The notes: generated by a model from the letters alone, not told the origin. A stretch of 64,000 bases of DNA from Sedimentisphaerales bacterium (GCA_016931715.1 JAFGEF010000040.1:45379-109378); one strand, 5' to 3'. Positions 26,840-35,283 are shown, counted from the first letter of the stretch. Made by a program: numbers and translations.

Positions 26840-27079
26840 ATGGAATATAAATTTACCAACTATTTCGAAAAAGAAGTATTACGCAAACGTCCTTATCTTA
26901 AAAAAGAATGGTGTATCAGAGTATTAAATAATCCTATTCGGATTGAACCTCAGGAATACAATCGTTTTCGTTTTTGGGGTACTATCAAAGAACTGGATAA
27001 TTCGGTACTTCGTGTTATAACCCTCGAAGATAAGGTAACTATACACAATGCTTTTCCTGACAGGAGATTCAAGTTATGA
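26840..27079 (+). CDS. Small DUF4258-like protein paired with DUF2283
   Basis: With the ATG at 26840 the protein has 79 residues: a basic helical start (KEVLRKRPYLKKEWCIRVL), then strand segments NRFRFWGTIKELDNSVLRVIT and KVTIHNAFPDRRF. This resembles the RelE-like/DUF4258 pattern in which an N-terminal helix precedes a four-stranded sheet with a late T/H-x-F motif. In other genomes DUF4258-like genes sit directly before DUF2283 genes, and the pair is often suspected to be a toxin-antitoxin. An upstream in-frame start (26756) would add 28 residues with no ribosome site. Its stop overlaps the next ATG by 4 bases. Confidence 0.65.
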   Translation: MEYKFTNYFEKEVLRKRPYLKKEWCIRVLNNPIRIEPQEYNRFRFWGTIKELDNSVLRVITLEDKVTIHNAFPDRRFKL

Positions 27080-27294
27080 AACTAAATTATTACCCTGATA
27101 CTGATTCGCTTTATATTGATTTCGCTGAAAAGCCAAGCACTGAAAGCCGGGAAGTTTCAGAAGGGATAGTGCTCGATTATGATGCTGACGGCAATCTTGT
27201 CGGTATCGATATTGACAACGCAAGCAAAAAACTCGAACTCAAGAAGCTTATCCTGAACAAACTGCCCACAGATGTACAGACAATTTCTGCCTGA
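27076..27294 (+). CDS. DUF2283 domain-containing protein
   Basis: A 72-residue protein matching DUF2283: an N-terminal YYPDTDSLYIDFAEKP (the 'YDxexDvLyi' start), then EVSEGIVLDYDADGNLVGIDIDNAS, which is the conserved core. The function of DUF2283 is unknown. Gene pairing with a small basic protein suggests that it may act as the antitoxin-like partner. It overlaps the upstream gene ATGA-style, indicating translational coupling. Confidence 0.9.
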   Translation: MKLNYYPDTDSLYIDFAEKPSTESREVSEGIVLDYDADGNLVGIDIDNASKKLELKKLILNKLPTDVQTISA

Positions 27295-27363
27295 ATTTAT
27301 TTTCTTCAATAATATGTTTAAAGTTTTTGCTTAAATATTACGTGCAATCTTTGAAATCAAAAT

Positions 27364-27369
27364 TATAAT
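27364..27369 (+). promoter_or_regulatory. Consensus -10 box placed for a leaderless mRNA
   Basis: TATAAT ends 8 nt before the ATG at 27378, so the first adenine at the expected initiation site is the start codon. There is no Shine-Dalgarno (bases ATCAACTT). The -35 region is poor (GTGCAA with 16-bp spacing). Confidence 0.45.
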
Positions 27370-27377
27370 ATCAACTT

Positions 27378-27971
27378 ATGAAAATACCTGAATTGAAAAA
27401 ACCTGAAAAATATGTTGGTTTGTATATAGTTGACTTTGGCGATTATTCGAGCGTTGGCTTTACCGCTCTTGAAGCAGCGGAATTGCTCGAAAGCGAAAAA
27501 TATAAAGACTGCAAAGTCTATAAAATCCATCGAGCCTACCCTGACGGCAAACTCGAAATAAAAGGTGTTCCGAGTGATAAGTTCCAACTCGAATCGGGAA
27601 TGTTCTTTTATTCGAGCAGCTCTGAAACCAGCAGGCGGGATTTTAAAGAAATGGTTAAACTGGCCGTCAAGACTTCACCTCCCTGCCGGGCTAAAGTTCA
27701 TCTGGCACAGTACAGCAATGAGAAATTCGCGGTAGCTCTTATCTACCCCGCAGAATATGATGATGAGTTCAGCAGTTGGCTTTTGGATGGCCAATACAAA
27801 ACTTCCGGCCCAGCCGAAGGCGGCGTAGAAGCTGTACAAAGATACTACGATCAGCAGCCTGAGATTCTTGACAGACACCAACTCTTCGGTGAATCCGAAG
27901 ACATCAGCAGAACCGGCCAGGAACTATTATCAAATCTAAAAGCCGAGGTCCAGAGACAATTTGGAACATAA
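27378..27971 (+). CDS. Conserved-looking protein of unknown function
   Basis: A 197-residue soluble protein, no signal peptide or membrane helix, that I do not recognise. The N-terminal half has strand-rich sequence (KYVGLYIVDFGDYSSVGFTALEAAELLES..., YKIHRAYPDGKLEIKGV) followed by a helix (RRDFKEMVKLAVKT). The C-terminal half ends in a hydrophilic helical region. Acidic and basic residues are balanced, and codon use is like its neighbours. No RBS is seen; a -10 box 8 nt upstream suggests leaderless transcription. It is flanked by a TA-like pair and a convergent sigma-factor gene, which gives no functional hint. Confidence 0.6.
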   Translation: MKIPELKKPEKYVGLYIVDFGDYSSVGFTALEAAELLESEKYKDCKVYKIHRAYPDGKLEIKGVPSDKFQLESGMFFYSSSSETSRRDFKEMVKLAVKTSPPCRAKVHLAQYSNEKFAVALIYPAEYDDEFSSWLLDGQYKTSGPAEGGVEAVQRYYDQQPEILDRHQLFGESEDISRTGQELLSNLKAEVQRQFGT

Positions 27972-28018
27972 TTCGTAAGTTTGACCTTCCAATCGTGGAA
28001 TTATTTTTAATATTGAGA

Positions 28019-29722
28019 TTATTTCTCTGTTAAATTATCAACATGGTTTGAATCGGTAATTTCATTGGTTATTCTCGTTCCAGGGGGAAATTCTATATCA
28101 AAATCTTCATCGGTAAGACCTTGATTTACTACAATCTTGCTCGCTTTATATGTATTATTCAGATTTTTTTCTATCATTTTAATATAACCCTGACTTGGAA
28201 ACCATAGTCCGTCTGCTACTTTTTCGAATGAGTTTACTGTCCTTGTATACTTAGGTTCCGACATGGTTCCAGTATAATTCAAATACTCATATTTTACGGG
28301 GGCATAACCATGGTCAACAGAAAAGTATATACGGAACTGAGGCTCTTTCTTATGCAGGATCGGAACATTAGGAGCATCCCATAGTAATTCAACATAGATC
28401 GCATTGAATCCATTCACTCTCTCAACAGAATTAACCAAGTGAACAAATTCTTTTTTTCTTAAACGTTCAGAAAATGGGATTTTTTCCTCATCTATATATT
28501 TTAAACCTAATATAGAAAAAGATAGTGGAGTAACACTTAGCGGCAGCATAAAATCTTTCCGCTCTGTAATTGTACCTGAAGATATATCAACCTGCTTACC
28601 CGTCGCAATGGACAAACCTCCTTTACTGAAATATTTTGCAACTTTACCATTATATGATTGCATTATAGTTTGCTTAAATGTTTGTTCGTTCTCATCCATA
28701 TAAGCAGCAATTGATTCAGATAAAGACCTTTCTTCAAAGGGATGTTTTGATGACCATTTCATTTTTTCTGGATTAAGAGTTATAAATCCCCCTATTCCAT
28801 CTTTTTTCAAATCTTCAGTTGCAGGTGTAGGTTCAACAGCCCATTCGTATTCGACTGTTATATCCTGAAAAGTAGATTCCAGAGCCGCACATATATCTGT
28901 AAGTTTGTCAATAGTGATGTCATTTATATCAGTCCTCGTCTGTAGATCAGTACTTGGTGATGCAGATTGTTTATAATATACAACAGCCGAACCAACTACA
29001 ATTACAGATACAGCAATAGCAATGATTTTTATTTTGACAGCAGTAATTCCTGTCCCGATTTTGGAGCCGGCAGATGCTTTACTTCCTGCCATTGCGATTT
29101 TGCCGAGTTCTTTCATCAGAGAAGCAGGTGCGGCTTTTACGATGTTGTCACTCAATAGAGCCATAAACACAGCCGCAGGAACAATAATGCCTCGTGATTT
29201 TAATTTGAGACGAAGCAATTCTAAGCCTGAATCTATCCTGCGGGAGACCGTAGGTTGAGATATGTTGAATTTTTCAGCAATTTCAGCCATTGTCTGACCT
29301 TCAAAAAAACGCAGGATAAGAACTTCCTTCGTCTGGTCGTCGAGGTTTTCAAGTTCTTCATCGATACAAATCGATATTTCATTCCAGGCAGCTTTTTCGT
29401 CTTCTGCATTTATACTTTCAGGACTGGATGTGTAATTAAATTCGCGTTTTTTCCGTTGAGAATCCTGTCGAATAATATCTATGGCTCTGTTTGTTGCTGT
29501 TCGATGAAGCCAGCTTGGAAGTGAGTCTGTAATTTTAGCCGCATCGCGAACAAGCTGGAAAAAGGTTTCCTGCACAACATCACAAGCAGTTTCTTTATTA
29601 CCAAGCACACGCAGACATACTCCATAAACAAGGGGTGCATGATTTTTTACAATTTCCGCAAAAGCCTGGGCATCGCCATTTGCGGCGAAACGTCTTAATA
29701 ATAAAATTTCACTTTCCGCCAT
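28019..29722 (-). CDS. ECF sigma-70 factor fused to a transmembrane and extracytoplasmic domain
   Basis: A 567-residue fusion. Residues 1-~180 are an ECF sigma factor: region 2 (HAPLVYGVCLRVLGNKETACDVVQETF, LPSWLHRTATNRAIDIIR) and region 4 (EVLILRFFEGQTMAEIAEKFNISQPTVSRRI). Residues ~190-228 are a linker, ~229-249 one membrane helix (KIIAIAVSVIVVGSAVVYY), and ~255-567 an exported beta-rich domain resembling outer-membrane lipoprotein-sorting/DUF-type domains in which peptides such as GLWFPSQGYIKM recur. The layout suggests a membrane-tethered sigma factor sensing envelope signals without a separate anti-sigma. GGAG precedes the ATG. Confidence 0.85.
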   Translation of the reverse strand: MAESEILLLRRFAANGDAQAFAEIVKNHAPLVYGVCLRVLGNKETACDVVQETFFQLVRDAAKITDSLPSWLHRTATNRAIDIIRQDSQRKKREFNYTSSPESINAEDEKAAWNEISICIDEELENLDDQTKEVLILRFFEGQTMAEIAEKFNISQPTVSRRIDSGLELLRLKLKSRGIIVPAAVFMALLSDNIVKAAPASLMKELGKIAMAGSKASAGSKIGTGITAVKIKIIAIAVSVIVVGSAVVYYKQSASPSTDLQTRTDINDITIDKLTDICAALESTFQDITVEYEWAVEPTPATEDLKKDGIGGFITLNPEKMKWSSKHPFEERSLSESIAAYMDENEQTFKQTIMQSYNGKVAKYFSKGGLSIATGKQVDISSGTITERKDFMLPLSVTPLSFSILGLKYIDEEKIPFSERLRKKEFVHLVNSVERVNGFNAIYVELLWDAPNVPILHKKEPQFRIYFSVDHGYAPVKYEYLNYTGTMSEPKYTRTVNSFEKVADGLWFPSQGYIKMIEKNLNNTYKASKIVVNQGLTDEDFDIEFPPGTRITNEITDSNHVDNLTEK

Positions 29723-29830
29723 TTTTCAAGTCTCCATAACGTTATTATACTCATTATTGGTTTTCTATACAAATATAAGGCGTAATCAAAGACAATATTA
29801 TTCAAAAATATAAAAAATCATTTAAATTAC

Positions 29831-29870
29831 TTGACATATCGAAACATTTCGATATATTGATATATATAAT
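29831..29870 (+). promoter_or_regulatory. ArsR-type operator overlapping the promoter of the redox operon
   Basis: TTGACA (29831-29836) and TATATT (29853-29858, 16-bp spacing) flank the near-perfect palindrome ATATCGAAACATTTCGATAT (29836-29855). The 9-bp arms are exact and a dinucleotide CA lies in the centre. A TATAAT at 29865-29870 is an alternative -10. Binding of the ArsR protein encoded 15 bp downstream would block RNA polymerase, so negative autoregulation is the simplest reading. Confidence 0.72.
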
Positions 29871-29885
29871 ACAGGAGTAAATATT

Positions 29886-30203
29886 ATGACAGCAAAAAAT
29901 GAGCAAAAATTGAAGTTACTGCCTATCGAGGTTTTGGACCAGGCTTCGGAGTGTTTGAAGGTGCTTGCGCATCCGGTCCGTCTGAGAATGGTTGAGATTC
30001 TCATGCAGGGCAAATTCGCTGTACACGAGATTGCAAAAATGTGTGAACTGAATCCCAATCAAACCTGTGACCATTTGCGTCTGCTTAAAGGACACAGGCT
30101 GCTCGAGAGCAAGCGTGACGGCAGGACTGTTTATTACACTATTGCAGCGCCGGAACTGGTCGGAATTATCGAATGTATTCGCAAAAATTGCGGGCTAAAA
30201 TGA
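29886..30203 (+). CDS. ArsR-family repressor (possible persulfide or metal sensor)
   Basis: A 105-residue winged-helix ArsR/SmtB repressor: CLKVLAHPVRLRMVEILMQG is helix 1-2, NPNQTCDHLRLLKGHRLLESKRDGRTVYY is the recognition helix and wing. Cysteines are at 23, 53, 61, 97 and 102. A cysteine in the recognition region (53/61) plus one near the C-terminus (97/102) matches the two-cysteine logic of sulfur-sensing BigR/SqrR proteins; the ELCVCDL metal-site motif of ArsR is absent. AGGAG lies 8 nt before the ATG. It is 29 bp upstream of a sulfur-handling oxidoreductase, which it probably controls. Confidence 0.88.
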   Translation: MTAKNEQKLKLLPIEVLDQASECLKVLAHPVRLRMVEILMQGKFAVHEIAKMCELNPNQTCDHLRLLKGHRLLESKRDGRTVYYTIAAPELVGIIECIRKNCGLK

Positions 30204-30232
30204 AAAAGTATATTTTCTAACAGGGGTATTTT

Positions 30233-32698
30233 ATGAAATTAGTGATAATTGGCGGCGTCGCAGGCGGTGCATCAGCAGCGGCCAGGGCAAGACGTCTTAA
30301 CGAATCCGCACAGATAACGATGTTCGAGCGAGGTGAATACATTTCGTTCGCCAACTGCGGGCTTCCTTATCATATCGGCGGCAAAATCGCCGAACGCTCG
30401 AAACTTCTCATACAGACACCGGAAGCAATGAAGTCACGCTTTAATATCGACGTGTTTGTAAAAACAGAAGTCACCGGCATAGACAGACAGAAGAAAGAAG
30501 TTATCTTGCGGGATTTAATACATGACCGCGAATATTGCCAGCCTTATGACAAAATCGTATTAAGTCCCGGCGCCGAACCTGTAAGACCAAACATACCCGG
30601 CGTAAGCTCAAAAAATGTATTTACGCTCAGGTCTATCACCGATATGGATGCGATAAAACAGGCAGTTGGCAAGAACCCGGAAGGACGCGTTTTAATCGTG
30701 GGCGGCGGATACATCGGACTTGAAATGGCAGAAGCTCTGCGGCATCGAAAAATTGATGTAACATTAGTAGAGCTCGAGAACCAGGTGTTCGGACCAATTG
30801 ATCATGAAATGGCATCCGCGGTCGGTATGCAGCTAAAAATGTATGGAGTCGATTTAAAACTCGGCAATTCTGTAACTTCTATCGAAGAGCATAACTCGCA
30901 ATTGCGAGTTCACCTGAGTTCAGGTGATGCAGTTTCCTGCTCAATGGTTATACTCGCAGTCGGTGTCAGGCCAGACAGCAAACTTGCCAAAGAAGCAGGT
31001 CTTTCCATAGGCACACGGGGAGGAATCATAGTCGATGAGCATATGCGGACAAGCGACCCAGATATTTTCGCAGTCGGAGATGCAATAGAAGTCGAAGATT
31101 TTGTCGGTGGTTTTAAAAGCCTCGTTCCGCTTGCGGGACCCGCAAATCGTCAGGGACGCATCGCTGCCGATAACATTATGGGCATCGATAGTACATATAA
31201 GAAAACACAGGGAACAGGAATTTGCAAAGTGTTCGACCTCGCAGTCGGGATGACAGGATTAAGCGAAAAAACGCTGAAAAGATTAGGCAAGCCTTATGAA
31301 AAAGTCTATGTACACCCTGCAAGTCACGCGACTTATTATCCCGGTGCAGGCCAAATAACTCTGAAGCTGATTTTTGATCCTGAAAATGGAAAGATTTTAG
31401 GCTCGCAGGCAATCGGTACAGATGGAGTCGATAAACGTATTGATGTTCTCGCTACTGCTATTCGTGCAGGCATGACTGTACGTGACCTTACAGAGCTTGA
31501 GCTTGCATACGCTCCTCCCTACGGCTCAGCAAAAGACCCGATTAACTACGCTGGTTTCGTCGCTGCCAACATTCTTGACGGGACTGCTAAAATTTGTCAT
31601 GTCGAAGATGTTCTAAATCCAACTGAAAAACAATTGCTGCTGGATGTGCGAACTCCTGCTGAGGTGGAAGCCGGTACGATTGGCGGTGCGGTAAATATTC
31701 CCGTTGACCAGTTGCGAAGCAGGTTAAATGAACTGCCGAAAGACAGGGAAATATTAGCTTTTTGCCAGGTAGGTTTGAGAGGTTATATTGCCTGCCGCAT
31801 TCTTTCACAGAACGGCTTTAACTGCAGGAATTTATCGGGCGGGTATAAAACTTATCAAGCAACTGTCTTTATTGGTTCAGAACCAATACAATTGCAGCAG
31901 AATATTGAATTGATAGATGATACAGGTACTATGAGTGTTGAATCAGCAAAGGAAAACAAAAGCACTGCAGCCAATGTAGTCAAGCACATCGATGCCTGTG
32001 CATTGCAGTGTCCCGGACCTGTTTTGCAGCTTAAGGAGGAATTTAACAATCTTGAAACAGGCCAGGCGGTGACAATTTCGACACGCGACCCTGGATTCGC
32101 TACGGATATTCCCGCATGGTGCCACAGTACAGGTAACGAGCTTGCAGATTTGGTAAACGAAGATGGAATACTTAAAGCCACCATAGTCAAAAAACAGGCT
32201 AAAACCTGTATCGTCAGCGATAAAACATGCAAGAATAAAACAATCATAGTATTCAGTAACGATCTTGACCGGGTAATGGCTTCTTTTATCATTGCCAACG
32301 GTGCGGCTTCCATGGATTCCGATGTTACGATGTTCTTTACATTCTGGGGCTTGAACGTGCTTCGCAAAAAGCCAGTCAAGCCGGTTCACAAAAGTATCAT
32401 GGAAAAAATGTTCGCAATGATGATGCCGCAGGGTGCATCGAAACTGAAACTGTCAAAAATGAACATGGCCGGACTTGGAACGGCAATGATGAAAGGTGTC
32501 ATGCAGCAAAAGAATGTTTCTTCGCTCGAAGAACTTATCGAAAAAGCCAAAACTTCAGGAGTCAGGCTTGTCGCGTGCACGATGTCGATGGATATCATGG
32601 GCATAAAAAAAGAGGAGCTTATCGATGGCGTCGAGTTTGGCGGCGTAGCAATGTATCTCGATCGCGCCGAAGCTGGAAACGTGAACTTATTTATATAA
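30233..32698 (+). CDS. CoA-disulfide reductase-like flavoprotein with rhodanese, TusA and DsrE domains
   Basis: An 821-residue fusion. Residues 1-~450 form the FAD/NAD(P)H oxidoreductase of the CoADR/NADH persulfide reductase group, with Cys42 in FANCGLPYHIGG and nucleotide motifs GGVAGG and VGGGYIGLEMAEAL. Residues ~455-545 are a rhodanese with the catalytic loop FCQVGLRG. Residues ~584-655 are a TusA/SirA domain with the CPGPV motif. Residues ~669-821 resemble DsrE/DsrF proteins, with a candidate active cysteine in VACTMSMDIMGI. The chain looks like a complete persulfide relay: sulfur carried between rhodanese, TusA and DsrE and reduced by the flavoprotein. It is probably controlled by the upstream ArsR. 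Confidence 0.9.
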   Translation: MKLVIIGGVAGGASAAARARRLNESAQITMFERGEYISFANCGLPYHIGGKIAERSKLLIQTPEAMKSRFNIDVFVKTEVTGIDRQKKEVILRDLIHDREYCQPYDKIVLSPGAEPVRPNIPGVSSKNVFTLRSITDMDAIKQAVGKNPEGRVLIVGGGYIGLEMAEALRHRKIDVTLVELENQVFGPIDHEMASAVGMQLKMYGVDLKLGNSVTSIEEHNSQLRVHLSSGDAVSCSMVILAVGVRPDSKLAKEAGLSIGTRGGIIVDEHMRTSDPDIFAVGDAIEVEDFVGGFKSLVPLAGPANRQGRIAADNIMGIDSTYKKTQGTGICKVFDLAVGMTGLSEKTLKRLGKPYEKVYVHPASHATYYPGAGQITLKLIFDPENGKILGSQAIGTDGVDKRIDVLATAIRAGMTVRDLTELELAYAPPYGSAKDPINYAGFVAANILDGTAKICHVEDVLNPTEKQLLLDVRTPAEVEAGTIGGAVNIPVDQLRSRLNELPKDREILAFCQVGLRGYIACRILSQNGFNCRNLSGGYKTYQATVFIGSEPIQLQQNIELIDDTGTMSVESAKENKSTAANVVKHIDACALQCPGPVLQLKEEFNNLETGQAVTISTRDPGFATDIPAWCHSTGNELADLVNEDGILKATIVKKQAKTCIVSDKTCKNKTIIVFSNDLDRVMASFIIANGAASMDSDVTMFFTFWGLNVLRKKPVKPVHKSIMEKMFAMMMPQGASKLKLSKMNMAGLGTAMMKGVMQQKNVSSLEELIEKAKTSGVRLVACTMSMDIMGIKKEELIDGVEFGGVAMYLDRAEAGNVNLFI

Positions 32699-32718
32699 CT
32701 CGCAATGTAATGTTCAAG

Positions 32719-33855
32719 TTAATTATTGATGTGCAGGATTTTTGCACCTTCGAAGCCGTTGAATTTAGTCGAAGAAGCTGTACTGTACGCGCCGATATTT
32801 TCGGTGTAAAGATAATCTCCTATTACCAGATTGCCGGGCAGATTTTCGGCCAAAGAAATTTTATCGAAACTATCGCAGGTTTGTCCTACAACTGCGCATA
32901 TCTCTTTTTTCCCTCCTTTGAAGGAATGAAAATTTGGAATCCAGTGGTCAAACACAACACCCGAAAAAGTATGATATACGCCATCATTAATATGATAAAA
33001 AATCTTATTATCCCGTCTCGCCTTTCCGATTATTTCAGAAACAAGAGTCGAGGATGTCGCAACCATATATCTTCCCGGCTCAGCGATAATTTCCGTCTCT
33101 TCCGGAAAGAACCTGTCAAATTCCTTATTTAATATCTCTGCAAGCTTTTCGAATCTGGGGACATTGGAATCATACAGAGCAGGAAAGCCGCCGCCGATAT
33201 CGATTATGTCAAGTTCGTATCCTTTTTTCCTTGCTTCATGAAAAATTTCGGACGTTATGCTCAGTGCAGAAATATAATTCTCAAAATTCGTACACTGGCT
33301 TCCAACATGAAAACTCAGGCCTTCAACCTTCAATCCCAAATCGAATGTTTTTTTTATAAGGCTTGAAGCGTCACCCGGCTCAGCTCCGAATTTAGAAGCC
33401 ATTTCCACCTGCGAACCAGAATCAGGAACTTTCAATCGTAAAATCAAACCTGCGTTTTTGCAGTTTTCTTTTATCTTGAGAACTTCCTGGGGATTATCAA
33501 AAGTAACAAGAGGCCCGTACTTATTAATTTTCCTGAGAGTATCCCTGTCCTTTATCGTATTCGAGAAAATTATTTTGTCCCAGATAAAAAACTCTTTTTT
33601 TCTTTCCCTCCATTTGTCAATAAGACTGTACACCTCAATAAACTCATTGTAAGAAGCGACGTCAAAACTCGAACCTTCATTGAATAGTGTTTTTATTATT
33701 GCAGGATCTGAGTTCGCTTTGACCGCATAATAAGCCTGAACTCTCGGAAGAGCTTTTTGGAATCTCCGATAGTTTTGTTTGATTATTTCATGGTCAACTA
33801 TAAAAAGAGGAGAACCATTCTTTTTCACAAGTTTAAGAAGTTTGCTTTTTTCCAT
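32719..33855 (-). CDS. Group III (alanine racemase-fold) PLP decarboxylase, ornithine/lysine decarboxylase-like
   Basis: A 378-residue fold type III decarboxylase: AYYAVKANSD with the PLP lysine K46, FHVGSQC, IDIGGGFPALYD (phosphate-binding loop), EPGRYMVA, and a C-terminal VGQTCDSFD containing the second active-site cysteine. It makes a diamine (putrescine or cadaverine) from ornithine or lysine; which substrate cannot be read directly. It follows the deoxyhypusine synthase-like gene by 11 bp in the same orientation, so the pair is very likely one polyamine operon: the decarboxylase supplies the diamine and the partner lengthens it. Confidence 0.88.
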   Translation of the reverse strand: MEKSKLLKLVKKNGSPLFIVDHEIIKQNYRRFQKALPRVQAYYAVKANSDPAIIKTLFNEGSSFDVASYNEFIEVYSLIDKWRERKKEFFIWDKIIFSNTIKDRDTLRKINKYGPLVTFDNPQEVLKIKENCKNAGLILRLKVPDSGSQVEMASKFGAEPGDASSLIKKTFDLGLKVEGLSFHVGSQCTNFENYISALSITSEIFHEARKKGYELDIIDIGGGFPALYDSNVPRFEKLAEILNKEFDRFFPEETEIIAEPGRYMVATSSTLVSEIIGKARRDNKIFYHINDGVYHTFSGVVFDHWIPNFHSFKGGKKEICAVVGQTCDSFDKISLAENLPGNLVIGDYLYTENIGAYSTASSTKFNGFEGAKILHINN

Positions 33856-33866
33856 ATTTTTTCGTC

Positions 33867-35039
33867 TTAATCGATATTCTTATCAAGAAGTTCTTCTAAC
33901 TGCTTCATCTCTTTTGGGGCGGTTTGGCTGAAATTTTCAAAATATGATTTTTTCAACTGTTCCATCAGTTTTTCTCTTCTGTCGTAGAGTCTTTTCAGTT
34001 TTTTCGGGCCTGTGTTCTGCATCACATAAGAAGTTATCAATGGAAGAGCAATTGTCGAATCCGTATAAACTATGACGCTTTTCTCCACTTCGTTCGGGTC
34101 TATCTTGCCCCATGTTACGGCTTCTTTGGGAGTTGCACCAGACAAACCTCCGGTATCGACTCTTGCGTCTGTTATCTGAATGAAATAATCCTGCCCGACT
34201 TCCTGGATTCTCAATATTTCCTGTATCTGCGGCTCGGTCTGAAGCATGAAATTCTTCGGGCTGCCGCCTCCAACTAAAATCACTGCCGTCTTGCCTTTCT
34301 GATATACTTTGGAATCCAAAATAATAGCAGTCGATTCATTTACATCTATGCTCGGGTTTATTCTCAGCTTAAATTTGTCGCTCAGAACTTCAAGTCCTGC
34401 TATATTCATACCAAGCGTCGAATCTCCGGGAGAAGATGTGAAAACAGGCACGCCGGACCTGTAAGCCGATGCGAGGATACTGACTTTTCCGAGTTTGTTC
34501 TCTTGTTCGACATCATCCAGTATTTTTCCGAGGTGATGGTAGAATTCCTGTGTTCCCATCTCTTTCTGGAACTCTTTTCTTGTCAGGATTTTCCTTAATC
34601 TTCTGTCGGTTTCCATCAGGACATTTTCATAGTCGAAAAGAACGTCATAAATTCTGGTTACGCCAACTTCTCTTAATTCACAGTCATCGACATTCGGACT
34701 TCCCTCATAGAGCGGCAGATTAAACGGATAGTGCATATCGTGGTACATATTTGCGCCTGTGGCAACTATCCAGTCAACGAAGCCATGCTCGATTAAAGGT
34801 ATAACAGAAGAAGCCATTCCGGCAGGAGTAAGAGCGCCTGCCAGGCTCATTCCGACTGTTACATTTTCTTTGGAATATTCTTTTACAACCAGCTCTGCGG
34901 CGTCTTTAATTCTTCCAGAATTATAGGCATTGAACGTTTTTTCAATTAAATCCGTTACCGAATATTCTTTAGTAATCGGCCTGGGAAGAATTCTTGCTCC
35001 TGATAAATATTTTGCTCTTTTTGGGCAATCATGTTTCAT
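33867..35039 (-). CDS. Deoxyhypusine synthase-like homospermidine/spermidine synthase
   Basis: A 390-residue member of the deoxyhypusine synthase family, which in bacteria lacks the eIF5A target and makes polyamines instead. Recognisable segments are VGMSLAGALTPAGM, ATGANMYHD, ASAYRSGVPVF (NAD site), VGGGSPKNF with K262 aligned to the catalytic lysine of eukaryotic enzymes, and GGLSGATPKEAVTWGK. It would transfer a 4-aminobutyl group from spermidine or putrescine to a diamine. AAAGG precedes the start by about 10 nt. It forms an operon with the downstream PLP decarboxylase. Repeat copy 3 lies just upstream. Confidence 0.88.
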   Translation of the reverse strand: MKHDCPKRAKYLSGARILPRPITKEYSVTDLIEKTFNAYNSGRIKDAAELVVKEYSKENVTVGMSLAGALTPAGMASSVIPLIEHGFVDWIVATGANMYHDMHYPFNLPLYEGSPNVDDCELREVGVTRIYDVLFDYENVLMETDRRLRKILTRKEFQKEMGTQEFYHHLGKILDDVEQENKLGKVSILASAYRSGVPVFTSSPGDSTLGMNIAGLEVLSDKFKLRINPSIDVNESTAIILDSKVYQKGKTAVILVGGGSPKNFMLQTEPQIQEILRIQEVGQDYFIQITDARVDTGGLSGATPKEAVTWGKIDPNEVEKSVIVYTDSTIALPLITSYVMQNTGPKKLKRLYDRREKLMEQLKKSYFENFSQTAPKEMKQLEELLDKNID

Positions 35040-35075
35040 TTCTTATACCTTTAAAAACTATATTTTAACAAAAAC

Positions 35076-35125
35076 GTGTCGCGGGCATCTTGCCCGCGAA
35101 TTCATGGGCAGGATGCCCATGATAC
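35076..35125. repeat. Double-hairpin palindromic repeat, copy 3
   Basis: Unit GTGTCG...GATAC of 50 bp with the palindromes CGCGGGCATCTTGCCCGCG and CATGGGCAGGATGCCCATG. The first is identical to that in copies 1 and 2 and is preceded by the same AAAAC flank; the second hairpin has a different stem but the same ATCCTGCCC-type core. A related GTCCCGATTTATCGGGA palindrome follows at ~35139-35155. Confidence 0.8.
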
Positions 35126-35257
35126 AAAACATATCGCGTCCCGATTTATCGGGATTTGCCCGCGAATATTCGGTGAGCAGTTTAAACGATTTGTGTATTT
35201 TTGAAAACTTTAAAATTTTGTAATCGTTCACAAAATGAGCATATTTTTGTCATTGCC

Positions 35258-35283
35258 TGCCGCGACGGATGCGAGCCGCGGCA
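35258..35283. repeat. GC-rich palindrome
   Basis: TGCCGCG (35258-35264) and CGCGGCA (35277-35283) are exact inverted arms around a 12-nt loop. It stands out in an AT-rich gap of 370 bp between the synthase gene and the next minus-strand gene. It could be another dispersed repeat; it lacks a T-run, so it is not a classical terminator. Confidence 0.5.

Noticed and set aside
29831..29870. TTGACA paired with TATAAT at 29865 as a single promoter
   Set aside because: The spacing is 28 bp, too long for sigma-70. TATATT at 29853 with 16-bp spacing is the better fit.
35139..35155. TCCCGATTTATCGGGA palindrome as a terminator
   Set aside because: There is no T-run and it lies beyond the repeat unit in a non-transcribed gap; it is more likely part of the repeat cluster.
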